Positions 34,348 through 48,067 of a stretch of 64,000 nt of DNA are shown one piece after another. The stretch lies in the NCBI RefSeq assembly GCF_010015585.1, contig NW_022985103.1:115206-179205 (forward strand). The letters run 5' to 3'. Within the stretch, counting starts at the first letter, position 1; every line of letters starts with the position of its first letter. Made by a program: the position numbers and the translations under genes. This DNA is from Eremomyces bilateralis CBS 781.70. Its lineage: Eukaryota; Ascomycota; Dothideomycetes; Eremomycetales; Eremomycetaceae. Below the pieces are notes generated by a model. It was given only the letters and a program-made list of their open reading frames with translations. It did not search any database and was not told where the DNA came from.

Positions 34348-35807
34348 ATGCAATCGTTGCTCCGCATCTCCGCTCCTGGCACCCTTCGAACCCTCCACCG
34401 CGCACCACGATGCCGGTTGGACTCAATTGCCAATGGAGCGGTTGTCTCAGTTTCTACTACTCGGACATCTCATCCCCAATGCTTCTCGGTAGCCCCACGA
34501 CTCCATAAGAAGAAGGACTCCGCCGAAACGAGCAATGAGGGGGATGTCCAATCGCTCAAGATCCCCCCGTCCAAAGCATCGCGGTCTGCTATTAGCGCCA
34601 CATCTCTTCGGAGAGTCGCCGTCGAGGCCGAGCGGTCACGAGGCACGTATCTCCGACAGAGAGGCGGGCGTCACTTCGTCGACCCCGATGCGGTGACCAA
34701 GGTATTCGCGCCCACGATTCCGCGTCCGTCGCACCACTGACCCGCGGATCGCAGAAAGTCTTCGCGTATTGCGCCGCCGAGCGATACGACATCGCCGCCG
34801 TGGCGCGCCTGGTCCGCCACGACGGCTTCGTCCTCGACCCGTTCCGCACGGGGCTGTATCCCCAGGTAGTGCATGTCCAGACCCCGATCTACCCCGATCA
34901 CCTCACCGAACCGGAGAAGCTGGACGGCCACGGCGATGTGTTTATCTTCCCGTCTGGGACCATGGTGGCGTGGAACGTCCCGGAGAAGATCCGCACCCGG
35001 CTCGTGCAGACCGTGCTGGCGCCCGCGGCGGAGAACCCCTTCGAGCCGGAAACGGACAACTTGGAGTATTTGGAGGATCCGTCCAACGACGTTAGCTCCG
35101 TCGTGGGCGACACGATCGTGCTCGGCACGCGGTCCGAGAAATCTGGCTTGAGTCGTACCGTGCCGAGAACTCATGAAGATGGGCTCGACCCGATGCCGCC
35201 TGAAGGCACCGGGCAGGAGCAGCATCCGATGGAGTCGCCGGAGGGCGACACGATCCTCGCCAAGATTGCCTTCTCCTCTGGCCTCGCGCGGTCCACCAAG
35301 CTGCAAGTCCTGGAAACGCTCCTCGACCACTACTTCGAGTCGACCCGGTCCATCCCGCTGGAGCTGTCGCGGGGCAAAAGCCTCCCGTTCGGCCGGCAGG
35401 GCATCCTGCGCAAGACGGGCGAGCTGCTGAACATCCGCGCGCAGCTGAACCTCTACTCCGAGCTGACGGACTCGTTGCCCGACATCTTTTGGGACAGCCG
35501 GCATGAGCTGGGGCTGGAGGGATATTTCGACAACGTGGGACGCGCGTTGGACGTGGGCGTGCGCATTAAGGTGCTCAATGAGAAGATGGACTATGCGCAG
35601 GAGATCGCCGCCGTGCTGAGGGAGCGGCTCAGTGAACAGCATGGCACCAGGCTAGAATGGGGTATCATCGTTCTCATTATGATCGAGGTGCTCATTGAGT
35701 TCCGAAGGCTCTTCCTCGAGGATGCGCCTACCGAGGAAGACATGAAGATGCTGCGGGAGTGGAGGCGTAAAACGGAGCAGGACAGGACCATTTCGGATAA
35801 AAACTAA
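34348..35807 (+). CDS. Mitochondrial RMD1/DUF155-family protein
   Basis: Exons are 34348-34701 and 34755-35807. The 53-nt intron (34702-34754) is GTATTC..TCGCAG, and the product is 468 residues. The N-terminus MQSLLRISAPGTLRTLHRAP is basic and Ser/Leu-rich, a mitochondrial presequence. The DUF155 domain begins at the exon junction (KVFAYCAAERYDIAAVARLV). It continues with GDVFIFPSGTMVAWNV and an AFSSGLARSTKLQVLE segment, then ends with LEWGIIVLIMIEVLIEF, a single C-terminal membrane span. Yeast relatives (Rmd1, Rmd8, Mrx10/YDR282C) and human RMND1 support mitochondrial translation or meiotic nuclear division; the inner-membrane location is inferred. It is convergent with the Sec14-like gene. 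Confidence 0.9.
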
Positions 35808-36156
35808 ACTTATAGGCTGGGAGTTGCGAGATCGTCTAGTTCTCTCCACTTTCATCCTCCTTGGGCAAACTATTGCTGGCTAGGAATGAATCACCGCAAC
35901 GAAGTTATGCTATCCTCGCTCACATCAACTCATAGACAATTTATTAGGCCCTTGATCCCTCAAGCGTACAGTCCTATGAATTTTATCTCATAAAAATGGT
36001 GCCGCTGATCCCGATCAAGGAGTATGCACCACCGCCCGCCCATCAGTCCGAGTGCACCTCTAATCTCAATGCCATCAACCCAGCGCGAGCCATATCGACA
36101 TGATAGCAAATATGTACAATGCCTGTCAGCAAGGGGTCGAACACAATGCAGTTGCA
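35808..36156. other. Intergenic between convergent genes
   Basis: This 349-bp gap separates the 3' ends of the RMD1-family gene and the Sec14-like gene. Nothing is recognised in it. Confidence 0.5.
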
Positions 36157-38184
<2,028 letters not shown>

Positions 38185-39239
38185 GGAAGGAGTATCCTCG
38201 CACGTCGCAACGTAATGGCGAAGCGAACGGATAAGAAGGGGCCGAAATCCGTATGTAAGTGGAGTCTATTGGAATTGCAATTCAAGGAGGGTATTAATAT
38301 ACAGCACCAACGTCCAACACCTGTTGTCGTCTGATGGTCTCGCAAGATATGCCGGACTCATTCACAATTCACAGTTTCCATCGATTCCCCGTCTCCACTA
38401 ATCACGGCGGTGCATTTCGTCAATGATCAATGATCAACTGAACCCCAACATGAAATATCTGGCAAGCTTCATCAGATGGCGCATATATGATGACTAATAT
38501 TAGATATGCATACCGGCAGTCGTAACAATTACGAGTCCATCATGGTGCAGTTACAATGTTACCAGTACATAGTGAACAGCGTAGAACATTCTGTTGAGCT
38601 GCCCTGCAGCGTGTAAGAACCTATCGCACGTGTTCTGTGGCTTTGACAGGGACAAGACGGGATCCAATGCAGACGGAGTATGGAATACACAGAATTAATT
38701 CCGTACTACTCAATTACATCATCTCCTCTTCGACACGGCCTCGAGGTTTGAATGCATCTTGTCTACGGAGTATTCGTGTTTGTTGGACATATCACGCGAC
38801 ACGCAGCTGACAGGAGAGCCGATCCCATGTATGGCTGGGAGCAAGACAACTGATAAAACCACACGTGCTGCGAATTCAATTTCAATATTAATACGAAGTA
38901 CAACATGATTGATAGAGGATTGATACAAGAAGAACGGAAGAAGGTGCGGAGGAATAGTACCTGCCTTAGTTAAGTTAATAGTACCTGCCTTAACTAGTTA
39001 GTTAATTATATCTGACGATTTCCGTACTACACAAAGTACCCGGGCCGTGGAGGGTAAGGAAATGGTAATTACTGGACTGCTGCTGTGAGGGGAACCTCTA
39101 CTAGTTATGGATCACACTGTACCAAACAAACAATCAAGACACGACAAGACCGAATATCAAACTGCTTCCCCGACTCCATCCACACAGTGTTCAAGAATCG
39201 ACAACGCCTTATTTCGCCGCTCACATCCTTCCATTGACA
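38185..39239. other. Divergent intergenic region with small tandem repeat
   Basis: This 1.05-kb gap separates the Sec14-like gene (-) and dam1 (+). ATAGTACCTGCCTTA occurs at 38954 and again 24 bp later at 38978, followed by AGTTAGTTA-rich sequence. No gene is recognised. Confidence 0.5.
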
Positions 39240-40023
39240 ATGGCAACCACCACCCCATCCAACCCCTCCTATCCCGAAAAGCGCTCCTCGTCACGTACCC
39301 GCAACCCCCCTTCGCGTCCCACCACCCCTCTCCGCCCGACCTCTCGCTCCTCCCTCCGCGATTCAACCCGACAAGCCACCCTCGCGGCCTCGCAAAGCGC
39401 CGTCGACGGCGGGTTTCCCCTGGATGCGCTCGAGCCGCGGTTTGCGGAGCTGTCGGACGCGATGGGGGACCTGGAGGCCAACTTCATGCACCTGCAGATC
39501 ATGCACGAGAGCTTGGGTCGGTTCAGCGAGGACTTTGCGGCGTTTTTGTATGGGATGAATATGAATGCGTTCTGTGTGGACTATCCAGAGGTACGTCCCC
39601 TCGAAGGAGAGGCATGGTCGAGATGCGGAGAACAGAGTAGTCCTGATCAATATAACAGGCTCCGATTCCAGAGTCGTTCAAGCGAGCCAGTCAACGTCAA
39701 CCGCAGGAGGAAGGTCCGATGTCAAGAGAACCCGATTCAGATGCAGAGGCAACGTTCTTGTATGACCTCTTTCCTACATTCAAACCAATGCGTCCCCTAC
39801 TGACTCATTTCTTAGGACTACCGATACGTCCTTCGTCGACAATCCACCTACATCGTCGAAAGCATCTTCGAGGTTCATGACCCCCGGCCCAAGACGCGCG
39901 GGAATTGGACGCGGAGGACCTACGAGAGGGACAGGACGCGGCTCCGCCGCTGCACGAGGGCCCTCGACTAGAGCGAGTGGCCTGGCACGAGCGACGACTC
40001 GAGGAAGAGGCAGGGGTCACTGA
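39240..40023 (+). CDS. dam1: DASH/DAM1 complex subunit Dam1
   Basis: Exons are 39240-39590, 39659-39759 and 39816-40023, with GTACGT..AACAG and GTATGA..TCTTAG introns; the product is 219 residues. The conserved Dam1 domain is FAELSDAMGDLEANFMHLQI, then HESLGRFSEDFAAFLYG and MNAFCVDYPEAPIPESFKRA, which runs exactly across the first splice junction. The DASH complex forms rings on kinetochore microtubules, and Dam1 is its main Aurora B target. The N-terminal ~50 residues are Ser/Arg/Pro-rich and the C-terminal ~60 residues are Arg/Gly-rich (RGGPTRGTGRGS), both probably disordered regulatory tails. The start ATG at 39240 is followed immediately by ATTTPSNPSY and has no upstream in-frame ATG. Confidence 0.93.
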
Positions 40024-40412
40024 ACGAAAGTCTTCCAACCCAACGATCAACCGAGAAATCCAGAACGCAAATGATCATTTAATGAGCGTTACAACATTAT
40101 TTCTATTGACATTAATCCACCCCAAATCCACCTCCGATTAACTAGCCCACGAAGTACGATACGCTCCGAAGTTGAGGAATTTCGTGCATCGCCGTCGTCT
40201 CATCGCCGTCGTCTCGATCTTGCCCGCGCCAGGGATATATATGCTAATGTCATGCGGCTCCTACCTAGGGCCTGGCGCCTCAAGGAAATCATAATAGGAG
40301 TAAGTCCTAGTGCCATCGCAGAAGTGGTATCTCAAAGGGATTGAAAGGAACACTCAGAATGCAAAGAAGAGGTGACTGTTGTGTTTATGGCGCGAAAAAA
40401 AAGGATGAAGGT
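40024..40412. other. Intergenic between convergent genes
   Basis: This 389-bp gap lies between dam1 and the YTP1-like gene. CATCGCCGTCGTCT is repeated twice in tandem near 40186-40214. Confidence 0.5.
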
Positions 40413-42362
40413 TTAGGCATGGGCCTGCGAGAACGCCGACCAATTCTCGCGGCGGACTGCCCAGCCCTTGATGGCGATCACGACTGTTTCCCACGCCATG
40501 ATGAGACAGGACAGACCCATGGTGACGGTGAAGACAAACATGGCCTCGATCTTGTTATCGTCCAGGGCATAGATGATGGTGTGCGTGCTCTCCATGAAGA
40601 TCAAGCCGCCGCCGATGAGGCAAAACGCCGTGACGATTTCGGACGGAGGTCGGGATGGAAGGTATGAGGTCGGCGGGGATATGTACAGGGTGACGTACGT
40701 GACGGCTCGGGAAATGGCACCGGCCACGAACAGCATGCCCCATTGCTTGTGCACCATCGCGGAGGTCATCGAGTGCTGGTGGTGGGAGCTCATCATGATA
40801 CCAAGAAGGAGGACGATGACACCAGGCATGGGATTCATCGGGAATCGATATTGCTTGGGGGCGTCCCATTGGTCGTCTGTGGAGTCAGGACCAAACCGCT
40901 GGGGGAGTGATGCATCCTTCGTCACGAGGATAGAAGTGTTCAGGAGCTCTCGAACTTTATGGGACTCGATGAGCATTCCGAGCTGCAGCACCTGTTAGCG
41001 AAATTGTATGGCAAAGCATGGGAATTCGTCTACGCACCAATCCACCGCCGAAGAACATAATGGTGATGGACACATGCTCCAAATCTTGCGCCCGCCACGG
41101 TCCACCGGCCCCGCCCAAATGCTCAAGGAAGATGTTGGAAGCTCCGTAGAGGAAAATGAGGAACGATTCCATGAATTCGGCGGACACAAACCCGGCTTTG
41201 CGTGGACCAACCAGCGTCGCCGGAGGTTTCACATTCCACGCCCACCCCAGGTCGGCGAAGCTGCCCATCCATCTTCCCAATGTCACCAACCCATACCAGA
41301 AGAAGATGCCGCCTTTGACAAAATGCGCAAGCCCTCCAAAGACGTCTTTGCCGCGCTGCAACACTAAATTAACCATCATGGTCATCGCAGCTCTCGCGAA
41401 ACTCGATCACTTACGAAAATGCCTCCGTACACGACACCACCTGACGTCAGCGCCAAAAATCCGAGGATGAGGATGGTGCGCTCAACTGCCGTGTAAATGA
41501 AGCTCATAACCTTCAACGTCTTTCGGAAAGCTGCAATGCGATACACGTTGCGCGACAGCATCTTATCGACATACGTGTTCCGCAAAAAGCTGCGCTTCTC
41601 CGGCTCGTCTGGCTCGTCGTCCTCGGCATCATCAAGGCGGATATTGCTGTGTCCAAGGTCGAATGGCCGGGTTTCGGAGGCGATGCTCGGCGATCGCGTG
41701 TGCGCACCGAGCAGCGAGGACGAGTGGCGCTCGGTGCCCTGACCCGAGTCACCGGACCAGCGCACTTCGTCGTACGGCGACTGCTCCCGCAGCCGGTCGT
41801 ACTGGGCGATGTTGGCGGCCGACACCGGCTCGCAGTCGTACGATGTGCGGTGGGTGGCTTTCGCACGGGAGGTATATACGTTGAGGATGGCCATGACCGC
41901 CCAGGCCACGGCGATCCAGGTAATCGCCCACCCAATGGGATGATGTACGTTGTGCTCGTAGAGATCCGGAGTGGAGGCATTGTAGATGACGGCGAACAAG
42001 ACGGCGACGGCGTTCACCAGCAAGAACAGAAATTGTGCCGGGAGCGTGTATCGAGACCCGGCCACGCTAAACACCACGCCAAGCGGTAAAATCACAACCC
42101 AAGCTATGACGCTCAGGATGATATGAGCCGTGATCATACTGGGGTGGCCTCCATCTGCGAAGTAACTCGGTTTGTAGGTCGGCATCGGCGCATCGCCACC
42201 GACAGCCAGCGTGCTCGACGCTTCATGTCCGGAGCTTGTCCCACCCATGTTCATGTCGTGCGAGGTGTCACCATGCTCGTCGTCGCTGTGAGCTACTACC
42301 AGCGGCAGAAGCAGGACCAGAGCGGTAGCTATGGGAAGGGAAAAGCTAGTGGGGCCCCACAT
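40413..42362 (-). CDS. YTP1-like multispan membrane protein (DUF2427/YTP1)
   Basis: Three exons on the minus strand: 42362-41415, 41355-41038 and 40982-40413, giving 611 residues. For the second intron I chose the acceptor GTGCTGCAG (41037-40983) because the CTAAC branch point lies too close to the upstream CAG; the alternative adds three residues. A signal peptide (PIATALVLLLPLVVAHS) is followed by a His/Asp-rich luminal stretch (HSDDEHGDTSHDMNMGG). Then come about ten hydrophobic spans, with an acidic cytosolic loop between spans 4 and 5. HPSMITAHIILSVIAW and HHPIGWAITW resemble the DUF2427 (cytochrome b561-like) part, and SSHHQHSMTSAMVHKQWGML the YTP1 part. The His-rich motifs suggest metal or heme contact, but this is inference; the function in fungi is not established. 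Confidence 0.88.
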
Positions 42363-45300
42363 CGACGCTAACTGTCGAGGGAGTTGGGGACGACAGTAGG
42401 TATATGTTTGAATAGGGACTTGGGATGCGGATAGGATTGGTTAGGAAATTGTTTCTGGAGGTAAAATCCGTGCAGTGAATGGCTCAGTCACCAATATCCG
42501 TCTTAGCGTGAGGTGGGGCATACGGAGAGAGAAGCCGGCGAGACGTCGATTGACGTGCGAGGAGGGGGAGGTAAACGGATCTAAAAGGCACTGAGGATAG
42601 GACAGCAATGGAGAAGGAAAGGCAGACTGAGGTTGTAAATATACATGCAGGATGGGTCATAGGGCGGAACGCTGCGGCAAGGGACGGGGCTACAGAAATC
42701 TTGAAGGAATTGGTCGTATTACGAGTGTCCCAAGCAGAGCTTCGCGCAGCGATTTTTTTTCCAACAACCCTCCGATCTTTTCAGTTCCTACTATCCTTCT
42801 ACCCCCCCGTTCAACAAGTTTTGTACCGCTCGTCTACGACCATCAAGAGTACCAATACCATTTCCTTTGAGCGGCTTTGAGGATTGACCGTCGTCTTGAC
42901 GATACGCGGGACCGATTCCGCATTTCCGCATTTCGCTCGACGATAAACCGTGACGTCCGCCGTCCCGTTCGCAAATCCAGGGTCTTTTTCAAGGTATGTC
43001 CCTAGCTGTATGCTATGCTAGTAGCTCCAGGGTTTTTGTCACTTATGTCAGGCCTCCGGGTGTTGTTGGCTTGCTGCAGCCACGCCACTGCATACGCATG
43101 CCACAGCATCATGATCATCCCCCGCGGGCTTGGTCGGTGTTAAGACACAACCCTGTCGGTCGGAGGGTGGTCGGAGGTTGGATGCCGATAAATCGTGATG
43201 GATCGTGCCGTGTATACGGGTATTCCGGAAGGTAGGTACATAGTCACCGTATAATTTGTGTACCTGGTGGTGGCGGTGATAATGGTCGAAGCATATTCCG
43301 TATTGACGATTGTTCAATATACCATACTCGTGATATCTTCATATGTCTACCCTCCATACGATAGTGGTCCCAACCCAAGTCCAAAGGGTGCTTGTTGTAC
43401 GGAGTATCTAGAGGGTACTTTGTCCCCAGCTGCCAAAAGCACCGCCGCCCATCCCGAGCACCACATGCACACTCCGCTGCTACACACCATTATTAATTCC
43501 ACTCCCTCTTGTTGGACTTCGGGTTAGCCTGTCAGCGACTCGGCCCTGACCTGCATGCTGCTGCCTAAGTCCTGACAAATTCATACTAGACAGACAACAG
43601 CCCACTCATCGAACAGAGCCGCGAGGTTCGTTAACCCCAAGCCCGACCTGGGCCACGAGATTCCGGCTCTATCCTATGTTCCCACAAAAGTCATCCAGTG
43701 CTCAAATCACTGATACGTCGTTACGACTGACGAGGCATCGAATTTATACGCACGTACGAACAAATTGCTCAAAACACCAGCAGGAAATATGAACCACCTG
43801 ATGTCTGGATTCTGATTCTCACCCCGCGATATCGCTGATGCCAAAACCGTTGTGAGACGCAGATACATCCATCAGGCGCTGCTGTGGCCGCTCGCCAATC
43901 ACTTTGATGGTCAAACAAGGGCCTAGCTGCCCATGCCGCATGCAGTATTAATAATAATTTGCAGAATGCAGACAAATCCAAGAGGCTTGACCGCTGGAGG
44001 CGTAATCAATTTCAGGGTTCAACCTCACATTCCGGCACTCCGAGTTCTGACGTCCACTGTCTCGTGGTTGTGTGTCAAGTGTGAAGAACACCCTATCCTT
44101 GACCTGTTGCGACGATGCCATCATATGTACGAAGACCCAACACCCTCGTGTGATGTTCTCCCCTTCTTATACGAATACCGCCTCCAATAAGGGCCAGCGG
44201 TCTTGAGGAGTAGGATTTGGACTGATGTTCCCCTGTTCCTGGGCAAGTCAACAATCGCCAATCAAACATGTCTTCTGCTTCTCCCGGACATCCGATTCTC
44301 CGACCGGGCTGGTACCATCCAAGTCTGAACTCTGAACTCCTCTGGGCTCTGAAGTGGTAAAAGTCCAAACCATGAGGCCTCTACGCGCTTCCGGTTGGTG
44401 GTTGGCGCCCAGAAGTGGCTGAAGTGCATCTTCCATAGGCACTTCAACCGCAGTCTCATAGATTCCTAGCGCTTGGCAGCGTCTCAGTCCTCCCAAGTCC
44501 AAAAGACCAAAGACGGGACTTCGGAATTTGGAATCCTCTTCCGCGACCTTCCGCAGTAGGGTTTCCAAAAATTATATATTTCAAGCGCCAGTCTCCAGCT
44601 GCACCATCTGGTCATCCGACAACCAGTCTCGGTCAACCATAATAGCTTTGACGTTTGAACCGATGGTGGGGTTTCAACTTTCAAGGAAAAACATTCGGAG
44701 TTCCGCCGAACATCAATATAAGTTGAAGAACGTTTTGAGATCCCGTCCAGAGTCTAGATCTCCTTACTGGTACCCTCTGGTGGGGACGAAATTGAGTTAC
44801 GTTTCTTGGCATTCCCCCAACCATCACCACCATTACAGGCAGGCCCAATTCGCTCAAAAACAACATAATACCAAAAAGTATACTCTTTTCCTAATTAAGC
44901 AACTACTAGAGGTCTGTTTTAGTGAATTCTCTGCCGCGTTTTGGTTAAGATCGTGGGAACTGTGCTTAGGGGAATGCCAAGAAACGTAACTCAATTTCTT
45001 CCCCCCGGAGGTACGTATTTATGAGGATCATCATGTATGAACCCCTAGTTGCTATTAGCGGGTACTCCCCACCGATCAGCAATACCCGATAATACACGAT
45101 ATTACTCCTAACGGGAATGCATTGCATCACTCGCCATTGTCCAAGTTCTTCATTTATCAATGTATATTCCAAGCCCAGGAAGTAAAAATCCGAAGTGGAG
45201 AACCACAAGGTTTGTTTTTGCTACAGCTCAACTACTCAAGGGTACGTTTTGTGGGGGAACAGATGCATGCCGATCGAAATCATACTACTATGTACAGGCA

Positions 45301-46332
45301 TCTCATCCAAGCAGAAAATCCATCCATACTGCCACAGGTTGCTAGGGCTCCGACGTGCAGTATAACGTCTCGAATCGTTTCACATCCCTCCCTAGCCCCT
45401 ATGATTGGTAGATCGTTCAGTTCGGAGAGGTTCTTGATGTCAGCACATTCTGGGGTGAAGTTTTTGGAGTTGGCACATTGGCGCCATGAGGATAGAGGAG
45501 CCTGCCCAGTATACCAAGGCCCCCCAACCGAAATATCAATAACTCATAACCGCCACATCTCATAATAGCGGTGGTTTTATGGGTAATGCCAAAGTTTGGA
45601 AATTGGAATCGTCTTGGAGACTTGGACCATGCAAGGGCTATCTAAAAACCGAATGGACAAGATCCAAACTCCAAAGAGAATGATTCTTGGTGGAACCGTA
45701 GAACGAATGCATGGGAGATTATTGAAGAGGAAGAAATGGTGAAGTGAGGACAAAGACTTACCATAGTAGTCATGGATAGTCACGTGCAGTTACATTCAAG
45801 GCTTCTGGACCTTCACGTGACAGTAGTACGTACCCAGAGCCCACTAATTCCGATACACAGCCTCTCTAATCCCTGTAAACCCCTCTTCCCCCTGCAAGCC
45901 CCTGAGATCCCCTCTGACATGAACCAGAATTGATGGAACAAACCTCCAATTCCTCCTGCGGCCAAGACAGCCATCCTCCTCCTCATCGTCTTCTTCAACT
46001 TCTTCAACTTCTTCATCGATATTCATCGCATCGTCCTTTTTTCCACATTCTCTTTCCTCTTATTGTATCCTCTATATCTATTAATTGAGGGCCTTTCTTG
46101 TCACTCGTTCGACTCATCCCTTTCACTTGACCTTGTTCACTCGCTGCTGCCGCTTTAGGCCTGCTTTTGGGCCCCGTGTAAATCCCTCCTGTAGGACTCC
46201 TTATTCTTCTGTTTATCGTCCCTGTCGTCAATTCTTCTCGCATCCTCCATCGCTCGTCGCTAATCATTGCATCAGTATCGGTCCACATTCCCATCCATCC
46301 CTTATTCCACAGTACCTCACCGACCTTCCACA
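42363..46332. other. Large gene-poor region
   Basis: This ~4.0-kb stretch lies between divergent genes. A MITE-like element occupies 44771-45013 (separate entry). Minus-strand frames at 44248-44684 look partly protein-like (VFGLLDLGGLRRCQALG) but match no family I recognise. The last ~300 bp form the pyrimidine-rich promoter and leader of the glucanosyltransferase gene. Confidence 0.5.
44771..45013. mobile_element. MITE-like element with ~46-bp terminal inverted repeats and TA flanks
   Basis: The left end reads TACCCTCTGGTGGGGACGAA and the reverse complement of the right end reads TACCTCCGGGGGGAAGAA. Both continue with the identical 30 bases that begin GAAATTGAGTTACG and end GGCATTCCCC. The element is ~243 bp, has no coding capacity and is bounded by TA dinucleotides, consistent with a non-autonomous Tc1/mariner-type transposon (TA target duplication). 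The inverted repeats are directly visible; the superfamily is inferred. Confidence 0.85.
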
Positions 46333-48067
46333 ATGAGGTCTTCAGTCCTCTCAACCGTTGCAACAACGGTTGCCATCCTCGCCTCAACCGTTGTAGCTGA
46401 CGTGGACCCGATTGTCATCAAGGGCTCCAAGTTCTTCTACAAGTCCAATGGCACCCAGTTCTTCATGAAGGGCATTGCCTACCAGGGTACGACGTTACCT
46501 TCTCTCTCGAATTGGCCTACGAAGATGCTAACCATACCCAGAGGATATTTCCACCAACGGCTCCATATCCGGCGCGGATCTCAATAAATACGTTGACCCG
46601 CTTGCCGACGTTGCTGGCTGCACCCGCGATATTCCGGCTTTGGTTGAGCTCCAGACCAACACCATCCGTGTCTATGCTATCGATCCTACCAAGGACCACG
46701 ATGCATGCATGAAGATGCTCGGGGATGCCGGCATCTATGTCATTGCCGATCTGTCACAACCTGCCCTGTCGATCAACCGAGACGATGCCGCTTGGAATGA
46801 TGATCTGTACGAACGGTACACCGCCGTCGTGGATGCTCTAGCCCCATACGATAACACCCTCGGCTTCTTTGCCGGAAACGAAGTTTCGAACGCTCCCAAC
46901 AACACCGATGCCAGCGCTTTCGTTAAGGCTGCCGTCCGTGATACCAAGCAATACATCAAAACAAAGAACTACCGCACCATCGGCGTTGGCTATGCCACCA
47001 ATGACGATGCCGATATCCGTCAGAACTTGGCCAAATACTTCAACTGCGGCGATGCGTCGGAGTCCATTGACTTCTGGGGTTACAACATCTACTCATGGTG
47101 CGGCGACTCTTCTTTCAAGGAGTCCGGATTCGATGTGCGCACCAAGGAATTCGAGGACTACAATGTCCCGGTCTTCTTCGCCGAATATGGCTGCAACTCG
47201 GAACGGCCCCGTCTCTTCTCCGAAGTTGGCGCCCTCTATGGCTCTGAAATGACGGATGTTTGGTCCGGCGGTATCGTCTATATGTACTTCGAGGAGGCCA
47301 ATGAATACGGTGAGATCAACCGTGCTAGTTTATCGGTTTTCATCTGCTAACTACATGAAACAGGTCTGGTTAAAGTCAAGGGTAATGAGCTCGAGAAGCT
47401 TGGGGACTTCTCCTCGCTTTCGAGCCAAATTGCCAAGGCTACTCCCAGCGGCGTCGACATGGGCTCGTACAACCCGACCAATACCGCTCCCGCGGAATGC
47501 CCGGCGGTTGCCTCCACTTGGGCCGCCGTCGCCAGCCCTCTCCCGCCGTCCGTGAACCCGGCGCTCTGCACGTGCATGATGTCGAGCCTCAGCTGCGCAG
47601 TCTCCGACAACGTCGATGAGGAGAAGTACGGCGATCTGTTCGGTGAGGTGTGCGGCTACGGTACGGAATACTGCTCGGGCATCGCCCACAACGCCACCAC
47701 CGGCAAGTTCGGCGCCTACTCCATGTGCAACGCCAAGGAGCAGCTCTCCTACGCCTTCAACGTCTACGCGAGCAGCGACAAGAACAAGAATAACGGCAAC
47801 GCCTGCGACTTCAACGGCGCCGCCACACAGAAGTCCCCCGCTTCCCTCTCCGAGGACTGCAAGTCCCTGGTCTCCCAAGCCGGCACCGACGGCCAAGGCA
47901 CCGTCACCTCCGTTCCCACTCCCGGTGGCGCCGGCGCTGGTGGTAGCAGTAGCAGCACCGGTGCCAGCAGCGCCCTCACGGTTCCCAGCATCGACTTTGG
48001 CTTCGTCAAGCTCGGCCTGTATGTTGCGTGCGCTACCCTTGCCGGTGCCAGCATGATCATCCTCTAA
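46333..48067 (+). CDS. GPI-anchored beta-1,3-glucanosyltransferase (GH72 with CBM43/X8)
   Basis: Exons are 46333-46486, 46542-47309 and 47364-48067, giving 541 residues; introns are 55 nt (GTACGA, branch GCTAAC, CCCAG) and 54 nt (GTGAGA, GCTAAC, ACAG). A signal peptide ends near VVADVDP. GH72 catalytic motifs are complete: the acid/base Glu in FFAGNEVSN (about residue 165) and the nucleophile Glu in VFFAEYGCN (about 266). The Cys-rich X8/CBM43 module starts at [11 protein letters not shown] and includes [10 protein letters not shown] and CGYGTEYC. A Gly/Ser linker and a hydrophobic tail ([16 protein letters not shown]) give the GPI signal. The enzyme cuts and re-ligates beta-1,3-glucan chains at the wall. 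It belongs to the Gas/Gel/Phr family members that carry the Cys-rich module. Confidence 0.95.

Noticed and set aside
34671-35642. 323-codon open frame on the minus strand
   Set aside because: It is antisense to the RMD1/DUF155 gene, has no domain and arises from the GC-rich codon usage of the real gene.
44248-44684. Minus-strand frames with VFGLLDLGGLRRCQALG-like sequence
   Set aside because: Partly protein-like, but no family, start or splice structure could be supported.
47351-47896. 181-codon Gly/Val-rich frame on the minus strand
   Set aside because: It is the antisense shadow of the CBM43 part of the glucanosyltransferase.
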